Source: Hormiphora californensis
Taxonomy: Eukaryota > Ctenophora > Tentaculata > Cydippida > Pleurobrachiidae
DNA: 64,000 bases
Direction: 5' to 3'
NCBI GenBank assembly: GCA_020137815.1
Contig: CM035352.1
Span: forward strand, 1,118,175 to 1,182,174
In this document: positions 12,059 to 24,700 of the stretch, one piece after another
How the letters are laid out: every line of letters starts with the position of its first letter
Numbering within the stretch: the stretch's first letter is position 1
Notes under the pieces: generated by a model
Database searches by the model: none
Told to the model about the DNA's origin: nothing
What the model saw: only the letters and a program-made list of their open reading frames with translations
Translations under genes and position numbers: made by a program

Positions 12059-13059
12059 ACGATCCAGTTGCCATGGGTGGGTATCTGTAATTCCGTATCA
12101 CACCAGGGAACATTTCCTAAAAACAGTTTAGTAAAACTTAACCGAAAATCATGGGAATGTGGGTTAGGAAGGTTAGGGATGAGGGCAAACACAGCAACGC
12201 GTTATATTTAAGGGGTGTCTGACTGTCTGTTTCGATCAGGGGTGTTCCCTATTCAGTATTCCAAAATGAAACCTATACTGAAACAACCAATTAAGTGAGG
12301 TGTAAAGAGAAACATTGTGGTATACAACAATTCCGATAAATAAACTGATTCTCATTTTTTGACAATTGAAAATACATATCAAATACTTTTGAAAATCACT
12401 TTTCATTCAAAACGAAATGACCATGTAATAGAAGTGCACGTTGCAACATGAATATTGTTAACCTGTCTGGCGGCGCCGACCCAATCTGAGGGCACTGCTA
12501 AAACGGGATCTGGCGGCACCAGACAGTTAGTAACCAAGCATCGTTAGAAGGAGGTGCAGCAGGATACCAATGGTTGTATAAAGAAAACTGTATATCTATT
12601 TCTTAATAACATTGTCTTTTGTAAACATAAATCTATAATTGGCAATTGCTACTGCCATGCTAGCAGCTGCTAATACTAGTTGCAGACTCAAACCCGCCCT
12701 ATCTAAGCCCTATCTAAGCCTCTATCCTGTTGGGGGATGGAGCTATGACTGTGGGAAACAATTCAAACCATAATTAAGTTCATATTACTTAGTTCGGGTT
12801 TGGCTAGCTTAGTAGGGCGCAGTGGTGGCCCCAGCCTGGCCTAGCCAGGGGTAGTGGGGGCTCTGCACTATGATTATAATTAATCTAAAGTCTAATTTAA
12901 GGTTCTTGATTACATAATAAGCCCATAATAATAAAACTCCCTTGGCATTTTACACACATCAAATACAGTACAAATCTCGTCTTCATTCCTTTATCGCTCA
13001 GGGTCCTCCCTCAATCAGCCTTTCTCAACTGTATCAGCTCCAGATGATAAATCTAATCC
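12059..13059. other. Intergenic, no gene seen
   Basis: Mixed AT-rich sequence with one more copy of the GGCGCC palindromic repeat at 12464-12527. It probably includes the 3' UTR of the minus-strand gene ending at 13060. Confidence 0.5.
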
Positions 13060-13403
13060 TCATATTGGTTTCCGTTTAGCGTCTGGAACGTCCATGGATT
13101 GATCACAGTCTCTTTTCCGTGATTGTGCGGCCAGGAAGGATGCAAGTTTGCCCTCACCTTTATTATCGTCCATAGAATCTGGAAATATAAGTGGGGTTAG
13201 AAACCATCAGAATACTTGTTCTGGACGAACGGGGCTTCTAAAAGTAATATCTACAGCTGTACATTCAACTGTACATATAATCTTACCATTTATAACTCGG
13301 GTTGCCTTTTCGAGAAGTTGGTCCCGTGACGATCTGTCGACAGACTCGTGAGGGATCGTTGGTAGGGTGGCGTTACCCTTGCAGTAGTCACACGACCATG
13401 TAC
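13060..13403 (-). CDS. Last two exons of an unidentified gene (5' part not found)
   Basis: Minus-strand exons 13403-13287 (enters phase 1, leaves phase 1) and 13178-13060 (ends TGA). Acceptors CCACCAG and TTTCCAG and donor GTAAGA frame them and the phases agree. Together they encode about 76 C-terminal residues. The first exon opens with TWSCDYCKGNA, half of a possible zinc-binding CX2C site, followed by a helical stretch; the end is basic with KRK clusters (SRKRDC, DAKRKPI), so a nuclear location is possible. The upstream exons would lie between 13.4 and 16.6 kb, most of which is corrupted, and I could not find them. Family not recognised. Confidence 0.55.
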
Positions 13404-13409
13404 CTGGTG

Positions 13410-16400
13410 GGGGGTTGAGATAATGTACTGTATGTTGCCAGACCAACCCCAAGGAACCAAACCAACCCCCTCTCCATGTATTCAGAGAGAGAGAGAGAGG
13501 GAGAGAGGGAAAGAGAGGGCGAGGGAGAGAAAGGAAGAGAGAATGTGAGTCAGTGGAAGTCACATGCTTCTTTCCAAGGTCAGGTGGTGTGTCATGTGAG
13601 GGAAACATGTGTGACCAAGGTATGTCACGTGGGCCTGGGTAGGCGAAAAGTGAAAGTGAAAGCTGATATAATACTCGTGATCTGGGTGATCTGCAGCTAG
13701 AGAGAGAGGGAGAAAAAAAAAGGGGGAAAAAAGGAAAAAGGGGGAAAAAGAGAAAGAGGAAAGAAGGAGAGAGCTGAAGAGAGAGAGGAGATAAGAAAAG
13801 AAGACAGAGAGAGAGAAAGAGATGAAAAACGATAGGAAAATCGATAAGGGAAGAGGAGAGAAGAACCCCAAACGCGATTTCCGTCCCAAAACCCTTTTAG
13901 TTAATTTATCAAGAGAAAAGACTCAGCGATATGAGAGCGAAGGAGATACCGAGTATAAATGGGGACGCCCATCCCGAGTCCGCTTGCATGCTCTTTCTTA
14001 GTCCCAGATTTCCCCTTTGAAAAAAGGGGGGAATTTATCCCATTAGAAATGGATTTTAAAGCGGCCGCTTGGAACCCGTACAAGGCCTTGCAAGGGTGGC
14101 ACTTGCAAGGGTGGCACTTTTTTTAAAAAATTTTTTAAAATGTGATTAATACGGGACTTGGGGGGAAACAAAAAATCAGAAACCCCTAAAAAAACCCCCA
14201 AAACAGCTTCTTTTGTTTACAATTTTTTTGGATTTCCAGGTGAAAAGTTGGGGCTGTCTCCCCCCCCCTCACTCCCTTCCCCGGGACATTTCCAGGGCGG
14301 GTTGGAGACACCCAATATGGAATCCCTTGTCACATCTCAAAAAAAACATCACGGGGAAATCGTCGCCCTTCTGAGAAAAATTTTGGGGCAGTTTTACCTC
14401 GAACACTGCCAGGGGTCCTTCGTTTTTTGTTCATAAACTCGGGGGATAGTGGGGGAAAAGGCACTTGGGGTGCCTGTTATGGGGGGGGGGTTTGTTTTAT
14501 AAATTTTGTTGTCTGCAACGGTATCATAAACATTTTTGAAAATCGTGGGGTTTTATAAAAAAGGACAAAAACAGTTATAGTGTTCTTTTGGGTTATGAGT
14601 ATTTCCTGGTCCCAAAACCCTTTCCCCCCCTTCAACCCCAAAACTTTTTTTGAAGTCAAAAAAACCCCCCGGTTTTTCTCCTTTTTCACCCGTTTTTTTT
14701 CCCCCTAAGAGGGGAAGGGGTTATGGTGGCTTTTTTTGAAATTTAAATCAAAAGTAAGAGATGCTTTTCATGAAGATGATTGGCGTTTTTTGATGGGTCG
14801 CGGGCAGGTCGAGCAACTCGATCATTGGCCCCACTATCCACAACCTTTTAATTTCCTCCCCCCCCTCCTCTGTCTGTCTCTCTCTCTCTCTCTCTGTCTC
14901 TCTTCTGTCCCCTCTCCCTTTTCTCCCCCCTCCCTCTCCTTTCCCTCTCCTCTTCCCCCTCTCTTCCTTTTTCCTCCCCTCTCAATCTCTGGCCTGCCCG
15001 GGGGCCTTTGTTTAAAAACCAGTTTTCGTTTCCCCACCCTCCCTCTCTAAACTCTTTTAAAAGGGCTATGCGTGGGGTTCTTTAAAAAACCTTTCATTTC
15101 TGAAAATTCCCTGTCTTTCATTTTTAAAAATAAAAAAAATTGGGAGATTTTCCTTTTCTTTTTGGGGCCCTTTATTTTTAAAACCCCCCTTAAATTTCCC
15201 TTTTAAAAATGCTATATCCTTTCAAAAAATCTATTAGTATCAAAATTGGAAAAATCCGCATAGCGGGGAAATATAATAACATTCCCCCCAAAAAAAATGC
15301 CCCCCCCCCCCCTTTTTTTTTCCCAAGTCAAAAAAAAATCGATTTTCCTTGGAAAAGGGGCCCCTTGGGTTTTTTTTTTGGGAATCTCCGCTAACAATGG
15401 CTATAATTGTTACCGTTGGTTCCAAGCTCTTTCTATTTACAGTTTCAACTTTGATTCAAACAAATTCATACTTCCTCAGTCCTCTTCTTTATCTCTATCT
15501 CTCTTACTGTTCCCCCCTCTCCATCTGTATCTCTCCAAACGATCTCTTATTTTACTTTCCCCCCCGCCCAAAACAATTACCGGTGCGCCTCTGATGGCTG
15601 AAAAAAACCCCCCCACTTCCCGCTGAGTCCCTTTTTTAATCTGCCTTTACGCCAAGTTTGGTTGGGCATAGAAACGAATCAAAAACTAAAAGATTGAATG
15701 GAGGGAATTTTTCCAAAAATTTCAAAAATTCGGCATGGAGTTCAGGGGCTCGACTTTGTCCCCCCACCTCCCCCCTTCCCAAAAGCCCCTCCCATTTCGA
15801 ACAAGCCACCTTTCCCCTTATATCAAACCCCTCCCCACCCCCGTGGAAAAACCTTTTTATTCCCGAACACCATACTTGTCATGAAAGGGGGAGAGAGAAG
15901 AAAGAAGAAGGGGAAAAAAAATAGAAAAAAGAGAGAAGAGAAGGAAAGGGGGTTCTACCTTTTTCATTACCAGGGTTTTTATAATAAATATTACACCATT
16001 AAAACAAGGGTTTTATCGTAAAATTTAAAATCTGGGTACAGGACACCGTGTAATCTAAGTTAACCTCGGTCGACACCCTTTAGCAAATTAAAGTATTAAG
16101 CAAAATATAGTGTTTAAAGTGATTAAAAAAGAAAAAAGCATAGTGTTTACAATCACACTTTAAAACCCTTTCATCACCGGGCGATGGAACAAACAAAATG
16201 AGGAGTTTCTTTTGGGTGATCATCATCAAAATTTTAGGTCATTCCCTGTATTTTACTGGGCTGAAAACCCACCTCCTCGCAACTCCACCTAACAAATTTA
16301 AAACCGGGAAATTAAAAAAGGGAGATCAACTAAATTTAAATCATACTATTTTTAAAAAAAAAGGAAATGATGGGTAGGGTTTTTTTTTTAAAATAGGGGC

Positions 16401-16658
16401 AAAAAATTCCTAAAATGGCCTTTTGCACGTTTGCCCTAGGGGCCCCCGGAAACCCCTGCCAGCTTACCTTTAAACTGCACGTCTCCTTGTTTCTCTCTTT
16501 TTCCCTTTTGGGGGTGTTGTCGTTTGGGGCCCTCGATTTATCTTTTTAAACCCCCCCGTTTCACCACGTTTTCGTGAACATGACTACTCAACTTCAACAC
16601 AATCGCCAGCGAGTTTGGAGGAGCCATATGTCCCAAACTGGCGCTGACCGCCTATAGA
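13410..16658. other. Mostly corrupted, homopolymer-rich sequence
   Basis: From about 13.7 to 16.56 kb the sequence is dominated by runs such as AAAAAA, CCCCCC and TTTTTT, like the degraded arm of the palindrome at 8.5 kb. Open frames overlap on several strands and none has a domain or splice sites. Normal sequence returns near 16.56 kb. Any upstream exons of the 13-kb gene would be hidden here. Confidence 0.6.
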
Positions 16659-18857
16659 CTACGTGATAGAATCCTACAAAAGAGGTGATTATTATTCAAA
16701 AAATGTTGTCAACACACGTAATAACAAAGTATCAATGGCACTAATAAGAAATGGCAGTAATACGTGAAAGTATTTTGCAAATGTGCTCCTTCATAAAATA
16801 CTTCAGGACCTGGCAAAAGAGAACCCGTGGTTTTTCTGTCGAAAGAATCGCTGTGGGTTATTTACCTGATAAATTTACTGATTTTAAAAATTTCAAATGA
16901 TACTACACTATTTGCTTAGTTTACTGTATGACCATTGACCATCCCCGACATTCGCCCGTAGGGCGAGCGGGCTTACTAGTATAGAATTAATGAAACTAAG
17001 AAACGAGACATTTCTCACACAATTATAGATACCTCTGGGGATTCCGAAGTGATGGGATCAAAGTCTCCAAAGTAAGATGAATCGAGCTCATCCCCAGATG
17101 TCCCCATGCTGCTATAGATATGCGACTGAAAAAGGGTCAGTTTACTTTGAGACGTACTCTAAAGTTTTAGTAAAAACACCGTTTTTGTCAAAGCTGGAAC
17201 ATGTTAACTGTCACACAGGAAGAAACAATTGTCTAATACATACCCCAGGATTCTCGATATCAATTTGTATGTCCCCAGTGGGTGTCCCCGGATCCCCACT
17301 GCTTATCAACTGAACCTCCTCTGAGCCAAGCGGATCTGCTTTTACCGTTACCGTCTCTGTTTCCATGGGAACTGTACCCATGGAGGTTGAGGTTGTTGGT
17401 GAGGTAATGGTCGGGGAAGATGAGGTTAGAGTCTTCATCTGGGAGAATATGTTCTCATAACCACCTGCTGAGGAAAAAGGTCAGGCGTCAAATGATTGTG
17501 TTACCATGGTGACAATAATAAATTTTCGAATACAACCCCCTATATAATAACGAAAATAACCCTTTAACTAATTAACCTGTTTCAAGTGCTGACTTGATCA
17601 TCTTGCTCATATCAGATGCAACCTGTCCTATATTCCCTTTCACCTGCCGCACTGCAGATGATGAGGATGGTGCCGGTTGGCTGGCAACCACCACGGCAGG
17701 GGCAGGATGCTGGACAGCAGGCCGGACACCATGGTGTATATTAACAACAGACAAAGGATGAGCCCTGGTACCTAATTGGTGAACTTGTTGAGGGACAACG
17801 GTAAGGCCAGTCTGAGCGACACCATGTGGGTGGTATTGTGACTTGTACCCTTGATTCCCAATTGAAACCGAGCAGTTTTGCATTTGTATCGATGTCATTC
17901 CGATCTGCTGAACTGTAGGTTGTTGTTGTGCAGCTGCTGCATGGTGCCCCGGGATGGGGTGCCCCGGCACTGGGTGACCAAGGTGAGGTAGTTGGCTTGT
18001 CGGGGGGAGATGGTGTGGATTTATCTGGGGTCTAACTGCAACTGCGTATCCAGGTTGGCGCTGTTGTTGTTGGTGTTGTTGAGCTTGTTGTTGCTGTTGT
18101 TGTGCTTGTTGCTGTTGCTGTTGTGCTTGTTGTTGTTGTACTTGCTGGTGTTGTACTTGTTGTTGTTGTGCTTGTTGTTGTTGTGCTTGTTGTTGTTGTA
18201 CTTGTTGTTGTTGTTGTTGCTGTTTCTGCTGCTCATACTGTTGCCGTTGCTGCAACCACCGGTCCTGTTGCTGTTTCAAACGTTGCTGGTGGTGGATTTT
18301 CTGCTGCAGAGCCTGCTGAGACTGTTGTTTCATATTCAGGGCATTCTGCTGCTGGAGAAGCTTCATTTGCTGCAGGCTCGCTTGCCGGTGCTGCAGGCTG
18401 TTCGGCTGGTGCTGTAGCAGTGCCTTCTGAAGTTGTCGCTGCTGGTGGTGGAGAAGTTGCTGTTGGCGATGGAGGTACTGTGAGGGATGAGAGGGTCGCC
18501 CTGTAGCACCAGCCTGTACAGGTTGTACCACTGCTGCTGAAACTTGCTGTTGCCGTCTCTGGGCCCACTGTTCTACCGTTTCTGAGGAGGAGGGGGAGGT
18601 TAGTGGAGGTTCCCTTGCTCCAACCTTAGAATACTATACACATTGTCATACACAGTGTCATACACAGTGTCATATACACGATCAGAAGGGTTCGAACAAA
18701 ACAAGAATGAGAACATAACAGTACCTGGGTGCCGACTGGAAGTGCTTTGGACGGCTGATACAGCTGCTGCAACTTGTGCAGGGTCTTGTTGTCTGATGAG
18801 GAAAGGAGTATGTCAAATACCTAACTTACCTAACGATATCTAACAGATGAGAATGGG

Positions 18858-18946
<89 letters not shown>

Positions 18947-21181
18947 TTTTGTTGCTCTTTCTCTAAACTTCTTTCCCTTCCTTTCCTTCGACTCTTTCCC
19001 CTTGGCTCCCGTTTCTTCTCCTTTATATCTGGGCCGTTTTCTGGAGGGGGGGGTTTTGGTTTTTCTTCCTTTTCTCCCTTTTCTCAGCAATTTCTCCTTT
19101 TGGCTAAAAATCTTCGGGGAATCGACTTGGTGCTAAAGGACGTTTTTCTGTTTCTCCCCACTTTTGTCCCGCTCCTCTCCGGGTTTTGCTGTCCTCGTGG
19201 CAAGGGTCTCGGGCTACTCCATAATTACCTTTTCTACTGAAATTAACTGATTTTTAAAGCCTGCAGAATGGCCCACATCTTGAGGAGTGGAAAGGTGCGC
19301 GGGTATACCTCCGCGCGAATGTTTTCGCCTTCTACTTTGGCGAGGCCCTCTCGCATTCCTTTCAACTTTTCTTTGCCTGATTGACATTCAACCTTTTTCA
19401 GTTTTTTAGTAGGTCTACTTATAATCCTATTCAATTAATTGTAGCAAAATATAGGCGCATTTAGATCACATATATCAAGATTCATTGATGCTAAAAACCT
19501 GTTGCTGGGTGCTTTTCCAATCCTCCAATCTCTTTCTTCAGCAAATTATTCTCATTCTCTATAGCCAAGATTTTCCGTCGTAACATCAACTTTTCTTTCC
19601 TTATTTTCAGGTTCCTGGTGAAGCAGTAGATTAAAGTTATGATTAGTGTTTGTAAAATTCAAGCGTTTACGATCTATACCCGCTTTACTAGGGTAAGCTG
19701 GGGTGAAATGGCCCACGGGGTAATGTGGCCCATGTATGGGGCAAAGTGGCCCTAGTAATAACATGTGGTCACGTGAATTTTTCTCCAGCAGAGACCTGCT
19801 CGTTCTGTTCCGAATTTTCGCTTTAAAACTGCTGTCATTTCTGTTTGGGTTGGCCGATTTTAATTTTGCAAAAACTGCCAGTTAGGCTTTATAATTCTCT
19901 AAAACGTGGTATACAAATTTTGAAGAAATTGGCAATTTTTTTGTCTTAATTGTCAATTTTGTGAAATCGGGGCAAACATGGCCCACTCTCCGGGGCAAAG
20001 TGGTCCGGTCTGGGGCAAAGTGGCCCACCTCTAGGACCAATGAAATGGCGCCTGCAATACCACGTGACATTGGAATGCAAAGTGGTCTAATGCAAAGTGG
20101 TCCAGAACAAAAATGTAGTCCAGACGGTCAAATTAGGGGCAAAGTGGCCCATGTTCCGGTGCAGAACATGGGCCCTTTGCCCCTAATTTGATCGTTTCGT
20201 CTAACAACACCAGGCACGTGATAAAATCGAGCAATGCTATTGGCTTGGGCCACTTTGCCCCGGTGCAAATTTTCCAAAGGAAAAGGTTTCATTGGATAGC
20301 CTATAATATTTTTTCTTCCTGCTGTATAAATTGCGTATTTTAGAACCTAAAACGTTAAAAGTGGGCCACTTTGACCCCAGCTTACCCTACACAGTAACAA
20401 CACCCAACACATTGTCCTCACTTCTCAATGTGTCCTCAATGTGTCATTCTACCAAACTTTGGGCAAGATATTCTTACCATGATGGTTTCAAGCACACACA
20501 CCTATTAGTCTCGGATGCCTTCTGAAGAATGGTTTTGAGCACCTTCAGCTCCTCTATATCGGTGGTAGTAACGACCCCATTAGTACCTGGGAAAGAAATT
20601 GCAAATGAATTTGAATTTGCAATATGAGAACCACTTAAAACTAGATTTGCGATTAATTACCTAGCTCGACCACCTTTTCGCGATATAAAATAAAAGGGGT
20701 TTGAACAAAACAAGTTTATAACTATAGATTTGGAACACGCTCGAGCGGATGGACATACCACTAGGCTGGGGATCCGTTGTACCATTAGACACCGCTGTAA
20801 CCTGCAAGAATAAAATAAATATTAAATATACGAGGTGGAAAATTCGGAAGGATCAAATACAGCTAGTGTAACCCTCATCTTGTAGTATCACAAACATTTT
20901 CGACCCGCTACATATAAACTTGGGTTTATTGATTATTGCACTACCTGAACAACTGGTACATCAGTAGATGTAGAGGGCAACTGTTGTTGCTGTTGCTGAG
21001 ATTGTTGTGGTTGCTGCTGAGGTTGAGGCTGCTGAGGTTGTTGCTGAGGTTGAGGTTGCTGAGGTTGCTGAGATTGTTGTTGTTGTTGTTGAAGCTCCTG
21101 CTCGGTTTTTATGACCCCAGGGGTAATAAGGCGGTAGGGGTTCGTCAAGCACTTGACATCATCTACGACATCATTTACCAT
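16659..21181 (-). CDS. Glutamine-rich, probably nuclear coactivator-like protein, 8 exons, 589 aa
   Basis: Minus-strand CDS exons 21181-20945, 20801-20759, 20586-20502, 18792-18725, 18581-17577, 17467-17244, 17125-17033, 16673-16659; phases agree throughout (1770 nt). Residues about 30-70 and most of the 334-codon exon 5 are Gln-rich, with interrupted polyQ encoded by mixed CAA/CAG. A short helical segment (IEELKVLKTILQKAS) precedes the main Q-rich part. The C-terminus is acidic (SSYFGDFDPITSESPE). Q-rich plus acidic regions are typical of transcriptional coactivators; I recognise no DNA-binding domain and no specific family. The ATG follows a TTTAG acceptor, so a 5' exon may exist upstream. 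Exon 6 has a CAGCAG (NAGNAG) acceptor. Intron 3 carries a TA-flanked element and a (AG)n tract, and the divergent GPI-protein gene starts 550 bp away. Confidence 0.82.
18861..18942. repeat. (GA)n microsatellite
   Basis: About 82 bp of pure GA inside intron 3 of the glutamine-rich gene, followed by about 250 bp of pyrimidine-rich, homopolymer-heavy sequence. Confidence 0.97.
19491..19614 (-). CDS. Possible alternative last exon: basic coiled coil / leucine-zipper-like
   Basis: Inside intron 3 of the glutamine-rich gene. After a CTTCACCAG acceptor the frame reads NLKIRKEKLMLRRKIL and continues through an ENENNLLKKEI-type segment to a TAG. Leucines fall seven apart three times, then an Asn, as in short zippers. 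The entering phase matches the end of exon 3 (20502), whose product IEELKVLKTILQKAS is also helical, so splicing to it would give a short isoform without the Q-rich region. The frame stops inside the exon, so it cannot be a cassette. It could also be a remnant of a mobile element, since one begins 77 bp away. Confidence 0.35.
19691..20387. mobile_element. TA-flanked inverted-repeat element, GGGTAAGCTGGGG ends
   Basis: Ends GGGTAAGCTGGGG and CCCCAGCTTACCC are inverted; TA lies on both sides (19689-19690, 20388-20389), as in Tc1/mariner-type insertion. The interior carries many copies of a motif near GGGGCAAAGTGGCCCA in both orientations. No transposase frame, so it is non-autonomous. It sits in intron 3 of the glutamine-rich gene. 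Confidence 0.8.
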
Positions 21182-21730
21182 GCTAAAGAGGGTGAAATGG
21201 GAGGTGAGTTGGTAGTCACCCTCTAAACATAACGCATTTTGTTCCAGCCCTTCTTTTACAAAATGCCTCTGTGATTTTGTAAAAGGGTTTTGACTTTTGT
21301 GTTTCTGTTCTCTCTAACGACGCCTTCTGTGACACACGTGTGCTAAAAATATTATACAGGGATTAGAAATCTCGGATTTGAAATAGTAACTCGAGCGTGG
21401 TAAAAAACGTCACACCAACAGCACAGCAACCGGGTACTGCGTGTGAGGGTGTGTTTGGATCACGTTACCATGGTAATAACTACCGAAACAGCTGGCGTGG
21501 ACATAGTACCACCGTGCCAGTGTGGTGACGGGGGAACTGAGAATGGGGCTGATGACATAAGGGCATTGCTCTCTCTGTCTCTCTCACTCTCTCTTTCTTC
21601 CCCCAATCCTGATCGTGTTGTGTCACGTGTGTCACGTGATTTGGCACATGACACCACATGACACGCTGCATCTGGTTCCAAACCACGCACGCACACACTG
21701 TCCCTCATTTTCTGCCAATCTCCCACCGAT
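21182..21730. other. Divergent intergenic region
   Basis: Separates the minus-strand glutamine-rich gene from the plus-strand GPI-protein gene. The TTTAG at 21182-21186 on the minus strand is a good acceptor, so a 5' non-coding exon of the glutamine-rich gene may lie here. A TTACCATGGTAA palindrome is at about 21468. No TATA box is obvious. Confidence 0.45.
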
Positions 21731-24700
21731 ATGTTGCTCCTCCTCGCTCTCTTCGCCCTTGCAGTACCAGCGGCTCATGGTTGTACAGTTGAAAGTAAGT
21801 GCCCACAATCTACCTGTAATATTGTTGGATCCAATTTACTATCGGCAAGTAATTTTGATATCTCCTTCTGGTGCTGATACACACTCACACACCCTCTGTA
21901 ACAACAGATGAATGGGAAATCTCACACATAAACGGGCTGATCTCGGTTAAGGAGAGATTGTTTTGTTATCCTGAATAAAGAGATCTGAGCAAGAAGTAAT
22001 ATAATTAATTAATTAATTTAATTCTTGCTCAGATCTCTTTATTCAGAACAATTTACTATCATTTTAATTAAAGAGAAAAAACGATTTTGCAGTACTAATA
22101 TAATATATTCAATTAAGAACAGAACTAATATAATACTATTACTGTAGTATAGCGAGAGAAACTAAATATGTACTACTACGTCTATTGGTAACAAAATTAC
22201 CCCTCTACAGTAGTACAATGTACATCTGGGCATTGCGATAGTAAGGCACGTTTTAGCGTGCCCGCAAGGCAGCGGTAATTATTTTAGACGAGTTCAAAGG
22301 CCACGTCCCCTAAATTAACGGCACCCTCGGGGGAAGGGTTTTGTCCGTTAAATCGGGGTGTCCGCTAAATCGGGGTCAAATACTGTTAATTTTTAATATC
22401 GGGGGAAGATTATCCTGCCGTTAAATCGGGGTGCCGTTAAATCGGGGTGCCGTTAAATCGGGGTCCGACTGTATATGCACTCTTGTCACTTTTGAGTCTC
22501 TCAAGATCAGAGCCCGTACCATGGTATACTAATCATATAGCTTGGTGGACTATAGACGACGTACACTGACCAGTAACGCAATTACCCCTACATTGCGGGC
22601 ACACTAAAGATTGTCATAACACCCGATACCGCGATGCCTCAGGGGTAATTTCTTTACCAAACCTATGAGACGCGAGTGTAGTAGCCACTACACCACACGG
22701 CACACTGCCGTCGAAAATTAAAGTACATTATATCAGGGCTGGCTCCAGTCCGATATTTCCCTGGAGCCAGCCCTGCATTATATAGTATGATATGTAAATC
22801 CAACTCTTGTTCAGTTGAGGTAGTGAAAAAAGACGACACTACTCCGTTAACTACTGGATCTGATGTGCGGGAAGGTGAAGAAGTAGAAATAACGTGTACA
22901 TTTACTGCGGCACAGGACGGTACTGCATGTGAGACCCCGCAGATACAGATGGGCAGTGATGCTGCGACTGATTATTCAGGTATGAAGCCTATTAATGACA
23001 TTAAGTACATAGTTAGTTTTCTTGTTGATGGATATATGTATTGTGCCATAGTGTGTCAATAACTAAAGCTATTTTATTTTCAGCTATGGTACCTTACACC
23101 CTGACTGATGTTGCAACTATACAATTTAGTTGTACCGCCACTAATGCTGATGCTAATGACGAACTCCAGCTCACCAGTAAGGAAACAAATCTATATATAA
23201 TGTAATTGTTGTAGCCATCTAAATGAAATCTTGTTTCACTAGTTATATTTCAGTTAAATGTCAGGATCCAGGGACAAACGCAATGACTGCAGCGCTTTCG
23301 TATGATGAGAGTGCGAAGAAGATGAAACTCGAATGTGATGCAACATCATCATGTGCCAATGCGGAAGTTTTTGAGGCGGCCGGAAAAGTTACAGCTGAAG
23401 GCAGCGCCGATAATCTCGTAGATGGCGGCACCGGTAACAGATTCACGATTACATATGCATCAAATGTTGCCGTAAACGCTGCTGATTTACCTGTTGCCGG
23501 CTACACGGGCACATGCACATATGGTGATGATGAAAAGACTGTAACGTTTTGCCCTGAAACCCCTACAATCTCTTTTACTGATGCTGATGGTACTGCCATT
23601 ACCCCAACAGCAAATGGGGATGCGTAAGTAACTGGATGTCTTGTGAACTGGGAAGTGGGGGAAATCAGCCTCATTTTCAAATTCTAGGTTGGATGAGATT
23701 TTTGAGATTCTCGGTTTTTGGGCACGTGAAACTTCTGACGGTAATTTGCGAATTTTTATCCAAACATTTAGGATAGAGAAAATCCTTGTGTTTTTACCGA
23801 AAATCAAAATTAAGAGTGGAAATGTTGTGTTCTAATGAAAAACTTAAAAAGAGGCTAAAATTATATTGACCTTGATCTAAGTGAGTTACTAAATTTTTGG
23901 ATTTGACTAAGAAATATGACGATCGAGTATTGGCAGCCAAAGTCGTGCAATTTATCACAATTTCATTCAGCCAATACAACAATAGGGATCCCTAAAAAAG
24001 TTCAGTATTTACACAGAGTTTACACAGTCTTTACTCAGTCGTTACACCCAGAGCGCCCGCGCCGCTCTGGGTGTAACGACTGCGTCTTTCGCACTCGATT
24101 TGCAGCGTTTTCGGAAACTTTTTTCGCCGCAGCGCTCAATTTTGTCAATTGTGCAGCACACAATCCAATATTTTCTTGGAAAAAGCCACTGTGCGCAGCA
24201 CGCGCCGCTCTGGGTGTAACGACTGAGTAAAGACTGTGTAAACTCTGTGTAAATACTGAACTTTTTTAGGGATCCCTATATAGGTGGGAACTGGGATGAG
24301 ATCCTTGCACCCCCCCCCCCCCACTGAAATTTTTTCAGCAATTTGTCCTGAGTTGATAGATTTTAGCCGATGTACAGTGTACAATGTATTTAGGTGCCGG
24401 CAGGCACCTCCGACCCGAAGAAAACAGCAAAAAACGAAAAAAAGAAAAAAAATTTTTTGCCCTTGCACAAAAACCCAAAAATGCCGGCCCTATTAAGAAC
24501 AAAGAAAGGTCTTTTTTTGGGGGGGGGGGGGGGGGGGCAAAAAACATGTCAACGATTGTGGCCACACCGTTTGAGATATCGACTTGAAATTTTGTAGGCA
24601 TGTTCTTGTAGTATTCCTTTGTGTCATGACGTTGGCGGATTTTTGAATTTTTAATTAATTAATTAATTATAGGTAATTAAAAATGGTGCAAGGGCACCGT

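Noticed and set aside
17992-18506. Plus-strand Leu- and Val-rich open frames
   Set aside because: They are the reverse reading of the CAG/CAA-rich exon of the glutamine-rich gene.
21460-21726. First coding exon of the glutamine-rich gene on the minus strand
   Set aside because: No donor there gives the phase needed to join exon 1 at 21181 without a stop; a non-coding 5' exon remains possible.
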